DNA from: Lachnospiraceae bacterium | GTDB taxonomy: Bacteria; Bacillota; Clostridia; Lachnospirales; Lachnospiraceae | Direction: 5' to 3' | Length of the DNA stretch: 64,000 nt | Assembly: GCA_900767585.1 (NCBI GenBank) | Contig: CAAFZP010000021.1 | Location: 1 to 64,000 of the forward strand | Shown: positions 1 to 8,024 of the stretch, piece by piece | Numbering within the stretch: the stretch's first letter is position 1 | Layout of the letters: every line of letters begins with the position of its first letter | Notes under the pieces: model-generated | What the model was told of the DNA's origin: nothing | The model's database searches: none | Seen by the model: only the letters and a program-made list of their open reading frames with translations | Position numbers and translations under genes: made by a program

Positions 1-735
1 GTTACAGGACAATCAGGAATTGCTGATGGAGATACAGAGTATATATCGTCTGGAGTTGGTGATATTACAACAGAGAGTGTAACAAGGATTACGATAACCC
101 AGTCCGATATCGACTTTGAGCGTGAGAAATCCGCCAGAGAAGATATCAAAGAGGGCATTCCTATCAGACATTTTTCCGATGCCTACTTAGAGACACTTGC
201 GGTGTATCGCAAGATTGCAGACTGCCTTTTATCCTGCGATACCCTGCTTTTTCATGGCTCGGTTATTGCTGTAGATGGCGAAGGTTATCTTTTTACAGCC
301 AAAAGCGGCACCGGCAAGTCTACCCACACACGACTTTGGAGAGAGTATTTCGGGGAGCGTGCCGTCATGGTAAACGATGACAAGCCGCTTCTTCGTATCA
401 CAGACTCCGGGGTGACCGCTTATGGCACACCATGGGATGGCAAGCACAGACTCAGCACGAATACTGCAGTACCGCTAAAGTGTATCTGCATACTGACTAG
501 AGATACCACAAATCATATCGAACCGGCAGAGCCACATGCCGTATATCCGCTGATCGTCCAGCAGACGAACCGCAGCCTGTCGGCATATGGAATGAAGCAG
601 ACCCTTTCCCTCATAGACCGTATGTTTAATGTTGTGCCGGTCTACAGGCTTGGCTACAATATGGATATCGAGGCGGCGATGGTGGCCTATGAAGGAATGA
701 AAAGTGCTTTTCATATCCCGTATCAAATGATATAA
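1..735 (+). CDS. HprK-like peptide/serine kinase, 5' end outside window
   Basis: The frame is open from base 1, so the start lies outside the window and 244 residues are visible. The P-loop (A-K-S-G-T-G-K-S-T, about visible residues 100-108) and the following G-T-P-W-x-G-K segment match the HPr kinase/phosphorylase-related kinases found in RiPP and lasso peptide clusters. Enzymes of this kind phosphorylate a serine of a precursor peptide. It is too short and lacks the N-terminal domain of a housekeeping HprK, and its neighbours (PqqD-like protein, peptidase, exporter, nucleotidyltransferase) fit peptide maturation. Its C-terminus (A-Y-E-G-M and following) may have been altered by insertion of the ATPase gene behind it, because a near copy of its last coding bases sits just upstream of the PqqD-like gene. 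The substrate is not visible. Confidence 0.7.
   Translation, partial: VTGQSGIADGDTEYISSGVGDITTESVTRITITQSDIDFEREKSAREDIKEGIPIRHFSDAYLETLAVYRKIADCLLSCDTLLFHGSVIAVDGEGYLFTAKSGTGKSTHTRLWREYFGERAVMVNDDKPLLRITDSGVTAYGTPWDGKHRLSTNTAVPLKCICILTRDTTNHIEPAEPHAVYPLIVQQTNRSLSAYGMKQTLSLIDRMFNVVPVYRLGYNMDIEAAMVAYEGMKSAFHIPYQMI
676..704 (+). repeat. Left copy of 29-bp imperfect direct repeat flanking the ATPase gene
   Basis: These 29 bases match 2144-2172 at 25 positions, with no gaps. Both copies can encode A-Y-E-G-M. The pair brackets the AAA/DUF4143 gene, as expected if that gene was inserted into the end of the kinase gene. Confidence 0.6.
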
Positions 736-737
736 TG

Positions 738-771
738 ATTCCAAAATGTAGATAAATATACATTTTGGAAT
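738..771. promoter_or_regulatory. Perfect 13-bp inverted repeat upstream of the ATPase gene
   Basis: ATTCCAAAATGTA (738-750) is followed after 8 bases by its exact reverse complement (759-771). A second, weaker dyad of the same AAAATGT/ACATTTT type follows at about 771-803. There is no T-run after the first hairpin, so an operator or recombination-related site is as likely as a terminator. It lies entirely in the gap between the kinase and the ATPase gene. Confidence 0.5.
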
Positions 772-828
772 TCTAAAATGTTGATGTATATACATTTTAA
801 AAACAAAATTGTTGATTTGAGGTGCGTT

Positions 829-2136
829 ATGCTAAAAAGAAAGGCAACAGCTTTTATCGAAAATTGGATTCAATCGAAAGAGAAAAAATGTCTTGTGGTA
901 CAGGGAGCCAGGCAGGTTGGAAAGACTTATACGATTGAGCGGTTTGCAGAAGAAAACTATGAGGAATTTGTAGAAATTAATTTTAAACAGCTTCCGTCTG
1001 CCATGGATATTTTTTCCGGTGATCTGACGGTAGATGCTATGGTTATGGCTATGCGTTTCCGCTTTCCCGAAAAGAAAATTCTGCCGGGGAAAACGTTGAT
1101 TTTTCTGGATGAGATTCAGGAGTGCCAAGAGGCAGTCACATCGCTGAAATTCTGGGCGATAGACAATCGATATGACGTGATCGTATCGGGATCTCTTCTG
1201 GGGATTGATTACAAACGTGCATCTTCCTATCCGGTTGGATATGTTGATTATCTGAGAATGTATGGAGTTGATTTTGAAGAGTTCCTTATGGGAATGGGTA
1301 TTTCCGAGAATATGATAGAAACGCTGCGCGGTTATTTGTGCGCGCAGACGGCTGTCCCGGAGGCAATACATGTGAGCCTGATGGACTATTATAGACGCTA
1401 TATTGTAATTGGAGGGATGCCGGAGGCAGTACAGAAGTATATAGATACAAAAGATTTCCGGGAGGTTGACCGGATCCAGAGAAATCTTCTGCAAGGGTAT
1501 CAATATGACATTGCACATTACGCAACCGCAGAGGAAAAGGTTAAGGCAGAAAAATGCTATCTTTCCCTTGCAAGACAACTGCTGGATAAAGAAAATCACA
1601 AGTTCCAATATAAAGAAGTGGAGCATGGCGGCAGAGCACAGAAATATTTTTCAAGTATTGAGTGGCTGCTTCGGGCAGATATGGTACATTTGTGTAAACT
1701 GGTGACAGATATCCGTTTTGATTTGGATGACTATGCCAGAGACGATTTTTTTCGGGCATATACAACGGATTTGTCATTGCTGATGGCGATGAAGGATTTT
1801 TCGCTGAAGCAGCATATTGTAGAAAATACGTTGGAGGGGAACTCCAAGGGCGGCATATTTGAATGCGCAGTTGCAGACGCACTTTATAAGAAGGGATATC
1901 CATTATATTTCTACAAAAATGAGACAACGAAACGGGAAATTGATGTAATTATCCAAAAAGATGGAATGGTAGTTCCGATAGAGGTAAAAAGCGGGAATAC
2001 GCGGGCAAATTCACTTAAAGCGATTTTGAAAAACAGAGCAGATATTCCGTATGGGTATAAATTCGTGGACGGCAATATAGGGGGAAGCGAGGATGGCATT
2101 ATTACGCTGCCTTTGTATATGATTACATTTATATGA
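829..2136 (+). CDS. AAA+ ATPase with C-terminal DUF4143 domain
   Basis: 435 residues from ATG 829, preceded by GAGGTG; an upstream in-frame ATG at 778 has no ribosome binding site. The N-terminal AAA_14 domain carries Walker A (G-A-R-Q-V-G-K-T, about residues 25-32) and Walker B (L-I-F-L-D-E-I-Q-E, about 95). The C-terminal DUF4143 part ends in a PD-(D/E)xK-like block (E-I-D-V-I-I followed by P-I-E-V-K-S-G). The family is common in gut bacteria and archaea, often in single-gene insertions, and its role is not established. Here it interrupts an otherwise compact operon and is flanked by imperfect direct repeats, so it is probably a recent arrival unrelated to the peptide cassette. Confidence 0.85.
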   Translation: MLKRKATAFIENWIQSKEKKCLVVQGARQVGKTYTIERFAEENYEEFVEINFKQLPSAMDIFSGDLTVDAMVMAMRFRFPEKKILPGKTLIFLDEIQECQEAVTSLKFWAIDNRYDVIVSGSLLGIDYKRASSYPVGYVDYLRMYGVDFEEFLMGMGISENMIETLRGYLCAQTAVPEAIHVSLMDYYRRYIVIGGMPEAVQKYIDTKDFREVDRIQRNLLQGYQYDIAHYATAEEKVKAEKCYLSLARQLLDKENHKFQYKEVEHGGRAQKYFSSIEWLLRADMVHLCKLVTDIRFDLDDYARDDFFRAYTTDLSLLMAMKDFSLKQHIVENTLEGNSKGGIFECAVADALYKKGYPLYFYKNETTKREIDVIIQKDGMVVPIEVKSGNTRANSLKAILKNRADIPYGYKFVDGNIGGSEDGIITLPLYMITFI

Positions 2137-2143
2137 TGCCAGG

Positions 2144-2172
2144 GCGAGGTTGGCTTATGAAGGAATGAATAG
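2144..2172 (+). repeat. Right copy of 29-bp imperfect direct repeat
   Basis: Partner of 676-704, 25 of 29 bases identical. It is in frame with the downstream PqqD-like gene, without a stop between them. Confidence 0.6.
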
Positions 2173-2197
2173 ACGTAAGAAACAGGAGGAATTATGG

Positions 2198-2458
2198 ATG
2201 AGATTAAAAGATACATTTATCACACACGACAGCGATGGAGAGCAGGTACTAATTGATGTAACCAGCTCATTTGCAGGACTTGTCAGAAGCAACAAGACAG
2301 CGGCATTTATCGTGGAATGCCTGAAAACAGATACTACCAAAGAGCAGATAGTCGAGGCAATGTATGAGAAGTACGATGCTCCGAAAGAGGTACTGCAAAA
2401 GGATGTGGAGTCGATTGTGGAGAAGCTGCGTGGCATTGGGGCATTGGAGGAATCGTGA
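2198..2458 (+). CDS. PqqD-like peptide-binding protein (RRE)
   Basis: 86 residues from ATG 2198, with AGGAGGA at 2184-2190. It has the PqqD fold pattern: an N-terminal beta hairpin region (G-E-Q-V-L-I-D) followed by a winged-helix-like stretch ending in L-R-x-I-G-A-L. PqqD-like proteins are RiPP recognition elements that hold the leader peptide for modifying enzymes. The stop codon overlaps the GTG start of the next gene by 4 bases, which suggests translational coupling. An open frame runs upstream to the remnant of the kinase end, so a kinase-PqqD fusion before the insertion is possible but unproven. Confidence 0.75.
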   Translation: MRLKDTFITHDSDGEQVLIDVTSSFAGLVRSNKTAAFIVECLKTDTTKEQIVEAMYEKYDAPKEVLQKDVESIVEKLRGIGALEES

Positions 2459-2898
2459 AGACATCTTATGAGGAATATATACGGAAATATCATACGCTAA
2501 CATACAAAAATGTAGGAGTGAGTATGCTGCCGCTGTTAAAGCAGGGACGGGATTCTTTTACTGTCCGTGAGGTAAAGCCGGATGAAGTATGCAGGGCATG
2601 GGATGTCGTGTTGTATAAAAGAGGTACACAGTATGTGCTTCACAGAATCATAAAGGTCCATGAGGATACTTATGATATTCTGGGAGATAACTGTATCGGC
2701 ATCGAGCGGGGCATTGACCGGAAGGATGTTCTTGGCGTGATGACCGAGTTTACCCACAAGGGGAAGCGATGTACGACGCGTGATTTACGATACCGCTTGT
2801 ATGTATTCCTGTGGTGCAGACCATATAAGCTGCGGATATTTTTAAAGAAGATCAGAATGAGATTACAATCTGTTTTGAGAAAAAAGAGAGAAAAATGA
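2455..2898 (+). CDS. S24/S26 (SipW-like) signal peptidase-family protein
   Basis: 147 residues from a GTG start overlapping the PqqD-like stop. The nucleophile motif is G-V-S-M-L-P (about residues 21-26). The second catalytic position appears to be histidine (V-L-H-R-I-I) rather than lysine, as in the SipW/ER type of signal peptidase, followed by G-D-N-C. No clear membrane anchor is seen, which is unusual for a secretory signal peptidase. Placed between a PqqD-like protein and an exporter that lacks a peptidase domain, it is a good candidate for the leader-removing protease of the cassette. That role is inferred from position. Confidence 0.7.
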   Translation: MKTSYEEYIRKYHTLTYKNVGVSMLPLLKQGRDSFTVREVKPDEVCRAWDVVLYKRGTQYVLHRIIKVHEDTYDILGDNCIGIERGIDRKDVLGVMTEFTHKGKRCTTRDLRYRLYVFLWCRPYKLRIFLKKIRMRLQSVLRKKREK

Positions 2899-2920
2899 AT
2901 CGAAGTTAGTGTGATTATTT

Positions 2921-4585
2921 ATGAAAAAGACGAATAGATCCGCCCTGCACTTTATCAACGAGGTCGCAGGCAAAAGCAGAGTATATATCATATTCCTGCT
3001 GCTGGTGCAGATGGTACTTGGCATCAGCAGTGTTTTTTATGCTCTGCTCCTGCGTGGACTGATTGATGGGGCAGTGGCACATGACAGCTCCAAAATGCTG
3101 ACCTTCTGTGTCCTCTTTGCGGCACTTGTGGCAGGGCAGATTGCACTCCGGGCAGTTCTTCGGTTCTTAGAAGAATACGCTAAGGCAACCTATGAGAATG
3201 CATTCAAAAGCAGGCTGTTTGCAGGGCTTCTTACACACGATTATGAAGCAGTCACCGCAATCCATTCCGGTGAGTGGATGAACCGCCTGACATCAGATAC
3301 GGTTGTGGTGTCAGAGGGGCTTGCCACGATTGTGCCGGGCGTAGCCGGAATGGTAACGAAGATGGCAGGAGCACTTGTGGTAATCCTTATTATGGAGCCA
3401 AGATTTGCTTATATCCTTGTGCCTGGTGGAATACTTCTGGTGCTGCTTACTTATATTTTCAGAAAGCAGTTAAAAAAGCTGCACAAGCAGATGCAGGAAA
3501 AGGATGGATTTGTCCGTATCTTTTTGCAGGAGCATCTTGGCAGTCTGATGATTGTCAAGGCATTTGGCAGGGAAGAGGACAGTCTTTCACAGGCGGACGA
3601 GTGCATGGAGGAGCATAAGAAGGCTCGTATGCGTAAGAATCATTTTTCCAATGTCTGCAACGTGGGATTTGGGGCAGTGATGAACGGAGCCTATGTGCTG
3701 GGTGCGGTCTATGGAGCATTTGGCATCTACAATGGCACGATGACATACGGAACCTTTATGGCAATGCTGCAGCTTATCAGCCAGATTCAGAATCCGTTTG
3801 CCAATATCACCGGATATCTGCCGAAATATTTTGCGATGATTGCCAGTGCGGAGCGGCTGATGGAGATTGAAGGGTATTCAGAGGATAAGTCTGTAAGCAA
3901 TGGCTTGGCTCAGGTAGTAGATGGAAAAGTGAATTATGGCACATTTGGTCTTTCCCATGTGGATTTTACATACCTTCCTCCGGTAGTTACAGGGGAGGAT
4001 ACCGTTATGCCGGTTGTATTGAAGGATTATAGTCTGAAGATAAAAAGAGGCGAGTTCATAGCCTTCACCGGACCAAGCGGCTGCGGCAAAAGCACTGTGC
4101 TTAAACTTCTGATGGGACTGTATGCCGTGGATGCCGGAGAGGTATATGGATGCAGTCGCTCGATGTTTGCCTATGTACCGCAGGGCAATCAGCTTATGAG
4201 TGGAAGCATCCGTGATATCATCACATTTTCCGATAAAAATAAGGTGGAAGATGAAGCAGGCATTTGGAGAGCTGTAGAGATTGCATGTGCAGACAGTTTT
4301 ATATCAGAGCTGGAACAGGGCATAGATACGCTGCTTGGTGAGCGTGGTCTGGGACTTTCCGAGGGACAGATGCAGAGACTTGCGATTGCAAGGGCGATTT
4401 ATTCTGACAGACCGGTGCTGCTTCTGGATGAAGCGACCAGTGCACTGGATGCCGGAACGGAAGCAGCAGTGCTTGAGAATCTGCGGAACATGACGGATAA
4501 GACAGTGATTATCGTCACACACCGACCGGCGGCACTTAAGCTTTGTGACAGACAGATTACATTCGGAGAAAATGCAGTTTCGTAA
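2921..4585 (+). CDS. ABC exporter, fused membrane and ATPase domains
   Basis: 554 residues. The N-terminal half is an exporter-type membrane domain with several hydrophobic segments. The C-terminal half has Walker A (G-P-S-G-C-G-K-S-T, about residue 380), signature L-G-L-S-E-G-Q, Walker B (V-L-L-L-D-E-A-T-S-A-L-D) and the H-loop I-V-T-H-R. There is no N-terminal C39 peptidase domain, so cleavage of any exported peptide must be done elsewhere, plausibly by the preceding S26-type protein. The ribosome binding site is weak. Confidence 0.85.
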   Translation: MKKTNRSALHFINEVAGKSRVYIIFLLLVQMVLGISSVFYALLLRGLIDGAVAHDSSKMLTFCVLFAALVAGQIALRAVLRFLEEYAKATYENAFKSRLFAGLLTHDYEAVTAIHSGEWMNRLTSDTVVVSEGLATIVPGVAGMVTKMAGALVVILIMEPRFAYILVPGGILLVLLTYIFRKQLKKLHKQMQEKDGFVRIFLQEHLGSLMIVKAFGREEDSLSQADECMEEHKKARMRKNHFSNVCNVGFGAVMNGAYVLGAVYGAFGIYNGTMTYGTFMAMLQLISQIQNPFANITGYLPKYFAMIASAERLMEIEGYSEDKSVSNGLAQVVDGKVNYGTFGLSHVDFTYLPPVVTGEDTVMPVVLKDYSLKIKRGEFIAFTGPSGCGKSTVLKLLMGLYAVDAGEVYGCSRSMFAYVPQGNQLMSGSIRDIITFSDKNKVEDEAGIWRAVEIACADSFISELEQGIDTLLGERGLGLSEGQMQRLAIARAIYSDRPVLLLDEATSALDAGTEAAVLENLRNMTDKTVIIVTHRPAALKLCDRQITFGENAVS

Positions 4586-4639
4586 TGGAAGATGCGATGC
4601 AATGAAATCATTAGACAGGAAAGAAGGAAAGACATTCGT

Positions 4640-5899
4640 ATGGCGGATACAAAGTATGAATTAAAAGAAATAAATACAAGTGATGCTAAAGCAGAACTTG
4701 AACATAAGCGGCAAATCGAATATGACATGATTTATCTGGCAGGATTAGGAATCAACGGCAATTTGCCGGATTGCAAGCCGGATGAGAAATGTCTGGAGCG
4801 ATACCGCACAAACGAAGAGAATAGGAAAGCACTCTGCCGCCTGAGTGCAGGGCATTTTATCGATGCACTTGTCGGCACAGCACTCAAACAGGCAGGTGTC
4901 ACACTGCCGAAATACTGGGAAGAGCGTATGGTAAAGGCAATCCGCAAGGTGCTTTTATTTGACATGGAGCGTGAGAAACTCTGTGCTTGGATGGACAGGG
5001 AACAGATCTGGTATCTGCCATTAAAAGGCATTGTCTTAAAGGAGTTTTATCCTTCGGTTGGTATGCGTCAGATGTCTGATAATGATATCTTATTCGATGC
5101 GGATGCATGGGAGAGAGTGCAGAATCATATGCTTTCGGAAGGCTATGAAGCGGAAAGCGTGGGGCAGGGAAACCATGATGTCTACAAGAAACCTCCGGTC
5201 TACAATTTTGAGATGCACCGTTCACTTTATGGTAAGGGACATACAGAAATCTGGGTGGAATATTACAACAATGTAAAGGAGCGGCTGATTCCGAATAAGG
5301 CAGGTACTTCCTTTGGATACCACATGCGTGATGAGGATTTCTACATCTATATCACCAGCCATGCCTATAAGCATTATGCCGGAAGCGGCACAGGTGTGCG
5401 TACATTGCTTGATTTTTATGCGTATCTTCATGCAAAAGAGGAAACACTTGATTTTTCCTATATCGAGCATGAATGTACGAAACTTGGAATCGCGGTTTTT
5501 GAAAAGCAGAACCGCAGCCTTTGCAAAAAAGTGTTCACACCACAGCACAGATACGACAGAGCTTCCTTTGAGCAGTCTTTGTCACAGGATGAGCTTGATA
5601 TGCTCAAATATTATCTTTCGTCCGGTGTGTACGGAACATTCGACCGTATGGTGGCAAACCGCATGGAAAAGCAAAAGAAAGTAGATGGAAAGCTGTCAAA
5701 GTTTACATACTACTGGCATCGTGTATTTCCCGGAATGGATCTGTATGAGCGTTATCCGCTTCTGGTAAAGCATAAGTGGCTGATACCGGGATATTGGTTT
5801 TACCGGATTGTGCGTATGCTGTTTAGTAAGAAGAGAAGAGATTATATGCTGCGTGAGGTGAAGGCGGTAAGGAAGGTTGTGAAGAGGAAAGAGGTCTAG
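4640..5899 (+). CDS. Nucleotidyltransferase-family protein (NTP_transf_5)
   Basis: 419 residues from ATG 4640, which follows GAAGGAAAG; an in-frame ATG at 4592 is less well supplied. The block L-K-G-I-V-L-K-E-F-Y-P followed by M-R-Q-M-S-D-N-D-I-L (about residues 120-147) is the substrate/metal motif of the PF14907 nucleotidyltransferases. Members occur as tailoring enzymes in RiPP clusters, including lasso peptide clusters with HprK-like kinases. It is the last gene of the cassette. The substrate may be the kinase product, but this is inference. Confidence 0.75.
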   Translation: MADTKYELKEINTSDAKAELEHKRQIEYDMIYLAGLGINGNLPDCKPDEKCLERYRTNEENRKALCRLSAGHFIDALVGTALKQAGVTLPKYWEERMVKAIRKVLLFDMEREKLCAWMDREQIWYLPLKGIVLKEFYPSVGMRQMSDNDILFDADAWERVQNHMLSEGYEAESVGQGNHDVYKKPPVYNFEMHRSLYGKGHTEIWVEYYNNVKERLIPNKAGTSFGYHMRDEDFYIYITSHAYKHYAGSGTGVRTLLDFYAYLHAKEETLDFSYIEHECTKLGIAVFEKQNRSLCKKVFTPQHRYDRASFEQSLSQDELDMLKYYLSSGVYGTFDRMVANRMEKQKKVDGKLSKFTYYWHRVFPGMDLYERYPLLVKHKWLIPGYWFYRIVRMLFSKKRRDYMLREVKAVRKVVKRKEV

Positions 5900-5950
5900 A
5901 TATTAAGAAACCTGTAAATGTGATTTTAAAAATTATGTTGAAAGTAGATA

Positions 5951-5982
5951 GCAAAAAGAGCTGGGTGTCATCTACCCAGCTC
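5951..5982 (-). terminator. Intrinsic terminator of the minus-strand XRE gene
   Basis: GAGCTGGGT (5958-5966) pairs with ACCCAGCTC (5974-5982). On the minus strand the stem is followed by a run of five T. The right arm reaches into the stop codon of the XRE gene. Plus-strand transcripts from the nucleotidyltransferase may also end here. Confidence 0.75.
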
Positions 5983-6181
5983 AATCCTCTACATGAAAGA
6001 CATCTTCCACCAGCAGATTAAAATATTTAGAAATCCGTAGCATAAACTCTGCGGAAGGGGTGCTTTCCCCTCGTTCTATTCGCCCGATAGTCTTAGTGCA
6101 GTATCCGGTGGCTTTGGCGAGATCATCCTGATAGATGCCACGCTGCTCACGAATTTCCTTGATGTTGTTGACAACCGCCAT
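5981..6181 (-). CDS. Small XRE-family helix-turn-helix regulator
   Basis: 66 residues from ATG 6181, with AAGGAA six bases upstream; the longer reading from 6217 has no better site. Nearly the whole protein is one HTH_3 domain (I-K-E-I-R-E-Q-R-G to the recognition helix T-K-T-I-G-R-I-E-R-G-E). Such proteins often regulate mobile elements or neighbouring operons. Next to it lies a headless S24-type repressor fragment, so both may come from the same lost element. Confidence 0.8.
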   Translation of the reverse strand: MAVVNNIKEIREQRGIYQDDLAKATGYCTKTIGRIERGESTPSAEFMLRISKYFNLLVEDVFHVED

Positions 6182-6286
6182 AAAAATTCCTTCTTTCAGA
6201 TTCTGATTTCTTATCATCTATTATGCATGATTTCGTGTCCGATAAAAAGGACTTGCAGCAATCGGTTCTAGCATGAGTCGGCTTTA

Positions 6287-6781
6287 TTATTTGCAATTCT
6301 TAGCAATATCAGCAGGACTACATTTTCCAAGAACCTTACCAAATATATCCAAACGATCATCTTCTCCGACGGGGATAGGTGCATATTTTTCATTGAGTGA
6401 AATAAGAAAAATACCATCTTTATCATTCTGTAACTTCTTAATATAGGCTTCTCCATTGAGAGAGAAGATACCAATTTCTCCATTAGCAACAGATTCCTGT
6501 TGTAATACCCATGCAATCTGACCATCAGAAAACTCAGGCTCCATACTGTCTCCGCTGATACGGACACCAAATGTAGTGCCTTCAGGAAGAATAAATTCGT
6601 TGATGTTGAAAGTTTCTTTTGGTCCATCTACAAGGAAGTTACCGGTTCCGGCTGATACTGCATTTTCAAATATATCAATGCTGCGGAACGGAATAATCTT
6701 AGCTGTCTGTTTTTCATATAATCCGGATGCATGGAGCAGATTGATGTAATAGATGTGAATGATGAGAGAACCGCAGAGATA
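6287..6781 (-). pseudogene. Truncated S24/LexA-like repressor (HTH domain missing)
   Basis: The frame is open from just below a TAA at 6782-6784 down to 6287. The reading gives a linker followed by the S24 peptidase domain: nucleophile G-D-S-M-E-P-E-F (about 6545), then G-E-I-G-I-F-S-L-N-G-E-A-Y-I-K-K with the catalytic lysine. CI/LexA-like phage or ICE repressors have an N-terminal HTH before this domain. Here it is absent and no convincing start codon exists upstream. A start at ATG 6544 would leave the catalytic domain incomplete. The reading is the 3' remnant of a mobile-element repressor. Confidence 0.7.
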
Positions 6782-6865
6782 TTAAAGAAAGCGTGTAAAA
6801 AAAGTCATATTCCGGTGGATATGAGAGAAGTTACACGGGCAGATGGTTCGGTAACACATGCGTGA
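6731..6865 (+). pseudogene. Short open fragment, probably mobile-element remnant
   Basis: A 44-residue open reading on the plus strand with protein-like composition (starts M-E-Q-I-D-V-I-D-V-N, contains P-V-D-M-R-E-V-T-R-A-D-G-S-V) ends at a TGA at 6863-6865. There is no ribosome binding site. It overlaps the 5' edge of the repressor fragment on the other strand and abuts the next fragment, as expected at a deletion junction. I do not recognise the family. Confidence 0.3.
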
Positions 6866-7363
6866 TGCAGAATTTAAGAACGCACCAACATTGAATGCCA
6901 GCTGGTGTGCGGTCACACCGTCCGGAATATTGTTTCGTGCAAGCATATTGCCGATTACAAAATCCAGATCCTTTTCATCTGCGTTGTCGATTCTGCGTAG
7001 TCCGTCTTTGAGGATTTCACGATTGTTGCTGTGTGTGTCCAACACATCAACCATATCCGTGGCTGTACCGATAGCAGCCATGACTGCCATCGTGTTTTCC
7101 AGCTTTTCTGTAATTTGCGGTTGAATGGATTTGTTCTGTGCCAGAGCAGGCATTTCTTGAAAAACACGATACGCAAGTCCAGTTGCACAATATTGTGCAT
7201 TCATTTCATCGTTTTCGTGCAGAGCATGAGGATTCAGAAGCCCTTTGTTATTGTCAGTGTTGTCCGCAAAAGCATTGCGGATTGCATCGTCTACAATAAG
7301 ATGCAACCACACTGTTGCAGTTCTTAGTTCGCTATATCGACACCCTGCCTGTAACAAAGTAAT
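6866..7363 (-). pseudogene. Fragment of unrecognised mobile-element protein
   Basis: Open minus-strand reading with an in-frame TAG at 7364-7366, so its beginning is lost; TTG at 7357 could act as a start but has no good site. The middle is hydrophilic and helix-rich (A-L-H-E-N-D-E-M-N-A-Q-Y, T-A-T-D-M-V-D-V-L-D-T-H). The last part of the open frame (6782-6865) is antisense to the plus-strand fragment, so the true homology probably ends near 6866. It resembles cargo of Firmicute conjugative elements in style only. Confidence 0.4.
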
Positions 7364-7483
7364 CTAAGACATATCCTTCAAAAATTCAATAGAGGAAAGA
7401 CCACTGGCAATCCTGCTGGTGGTTTTTCCTTTTATTCATCATCATGATTTACAAAATATTCTTAAAAGTATAATGGAAGCTTA

Positions 7484-7512
7484 TTGATTTTTCTTGCGGT
7501 TTAGCGTATAAT
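7484..7512 (+). promoter_or_regulatory. Strong sigma-A promoter for a structured RNA
   Basis: TTGATT (7484-7489) and TATAAT (7507-7512) are separated by exactly 17 bases. The expected start is near 7519. No coding sequence follows for more than 200 bases; a hairpin-rich segment follows instead. Confidence 0.7.
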
Positions 7513-7518
7513 AAGAAT

Positions 7519-7722
7519 ATCAGCGTGGGCTGACACGATTCAATCCGGTGGTTACAGTTGTGACCAACTCTGTTGCGAAAGATACAGAGCGTTGGCGAAG
7601 GCAACGAAATTCCTCGCTCCCCTGCCGAACGTAAGGGTCGGCGTAGTTGGACGGACAACAGAAAAATCAGTCACTAGAGGGTGGTAGTATTACTGCGGTA
7701 ATTCACCACCCTCTTAAATTTT
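7519..7722 (+). ncRNA. Candidate structured RNA of about 200 nt
   Basis: Downstream of the promoter lie several local hairpins: TCAGC/GCTGA (7520-7534), GGT/GACC (about 7549-7563), CGTTG/CAACG (about 7592-7608) and GCCGA/TCGGC (about 7624-7642). The segment ends in a strong stem, GAGGGTGGT with ACCACCCTC (about 7678-7713), followed by an AT-rich stretch with TTTT, consistent with termination. No ribosome binding site or reasonable ORF uses this segment. The family was not recognised; it does not match tmRNA, 6S, RNase P or SRP features as far as I can see. A regulatory or mobile-element RNA is likely. Confidence 0.5.
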
Positions 7723-7748
7723 ATATAAAGGTTGTGCTTGACATAAAT

Positions 7749-8024
7749 ATGCTTAGTAAAGAAACGATAAGAAAAATAAGTGATGCCGCAGAATACTATG
7801 ATAAATATTTTAGCGAAAAGAATTTACTTATAATTTGTGGAAAAGTTGATGGAAAAGATGTTCAAACATTTTCAGCTCTATCACATATAGAAACACTTGC
7901 GAAAAAAGAGAATTTCTTTCATTTAACAGGACTTGAAGAAATTGCAAATGACCCCAGCTTTACTAAGGAAGCTTTCTTTGATGCAGCACTTGAACACAGG
8001 GTGGCAGCAACGAATTTTGCTTAG
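7749..8024 (+). pseudogene. PBECR4-like nuclease-domain fragment
   Basis: 91 residues from ATG 7749 with no strong ribosome binding site. The segment N-F-F-H-L-T-G-L followed by A-F-F-D-A-A-L-E resembles PBECR4, a small toxin-like nuclease domain seen in phages and conjugative elements of Firmicutes. The reading stops on a TAG formed at the edge of the first 36-bp hairpin (8024-8059), so the C-terminus is cut off. It sits behind the structured RNA and could have been expressed from the same promoter by readthrough. Confidence 0.45.

Noticed and set aside
832..1626. 264-codon minus-strand ORF opposite the ATPase gene
   Set aside because: Entirely inside a gene with clear AAA motifs on the other strand; it is a shadow.
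7381..7436. Terminator near 7400 with T-rich tail
   Set aside because: The ACCAC/GTGGT arms pair only partly and the middle does not match; too weak to list.
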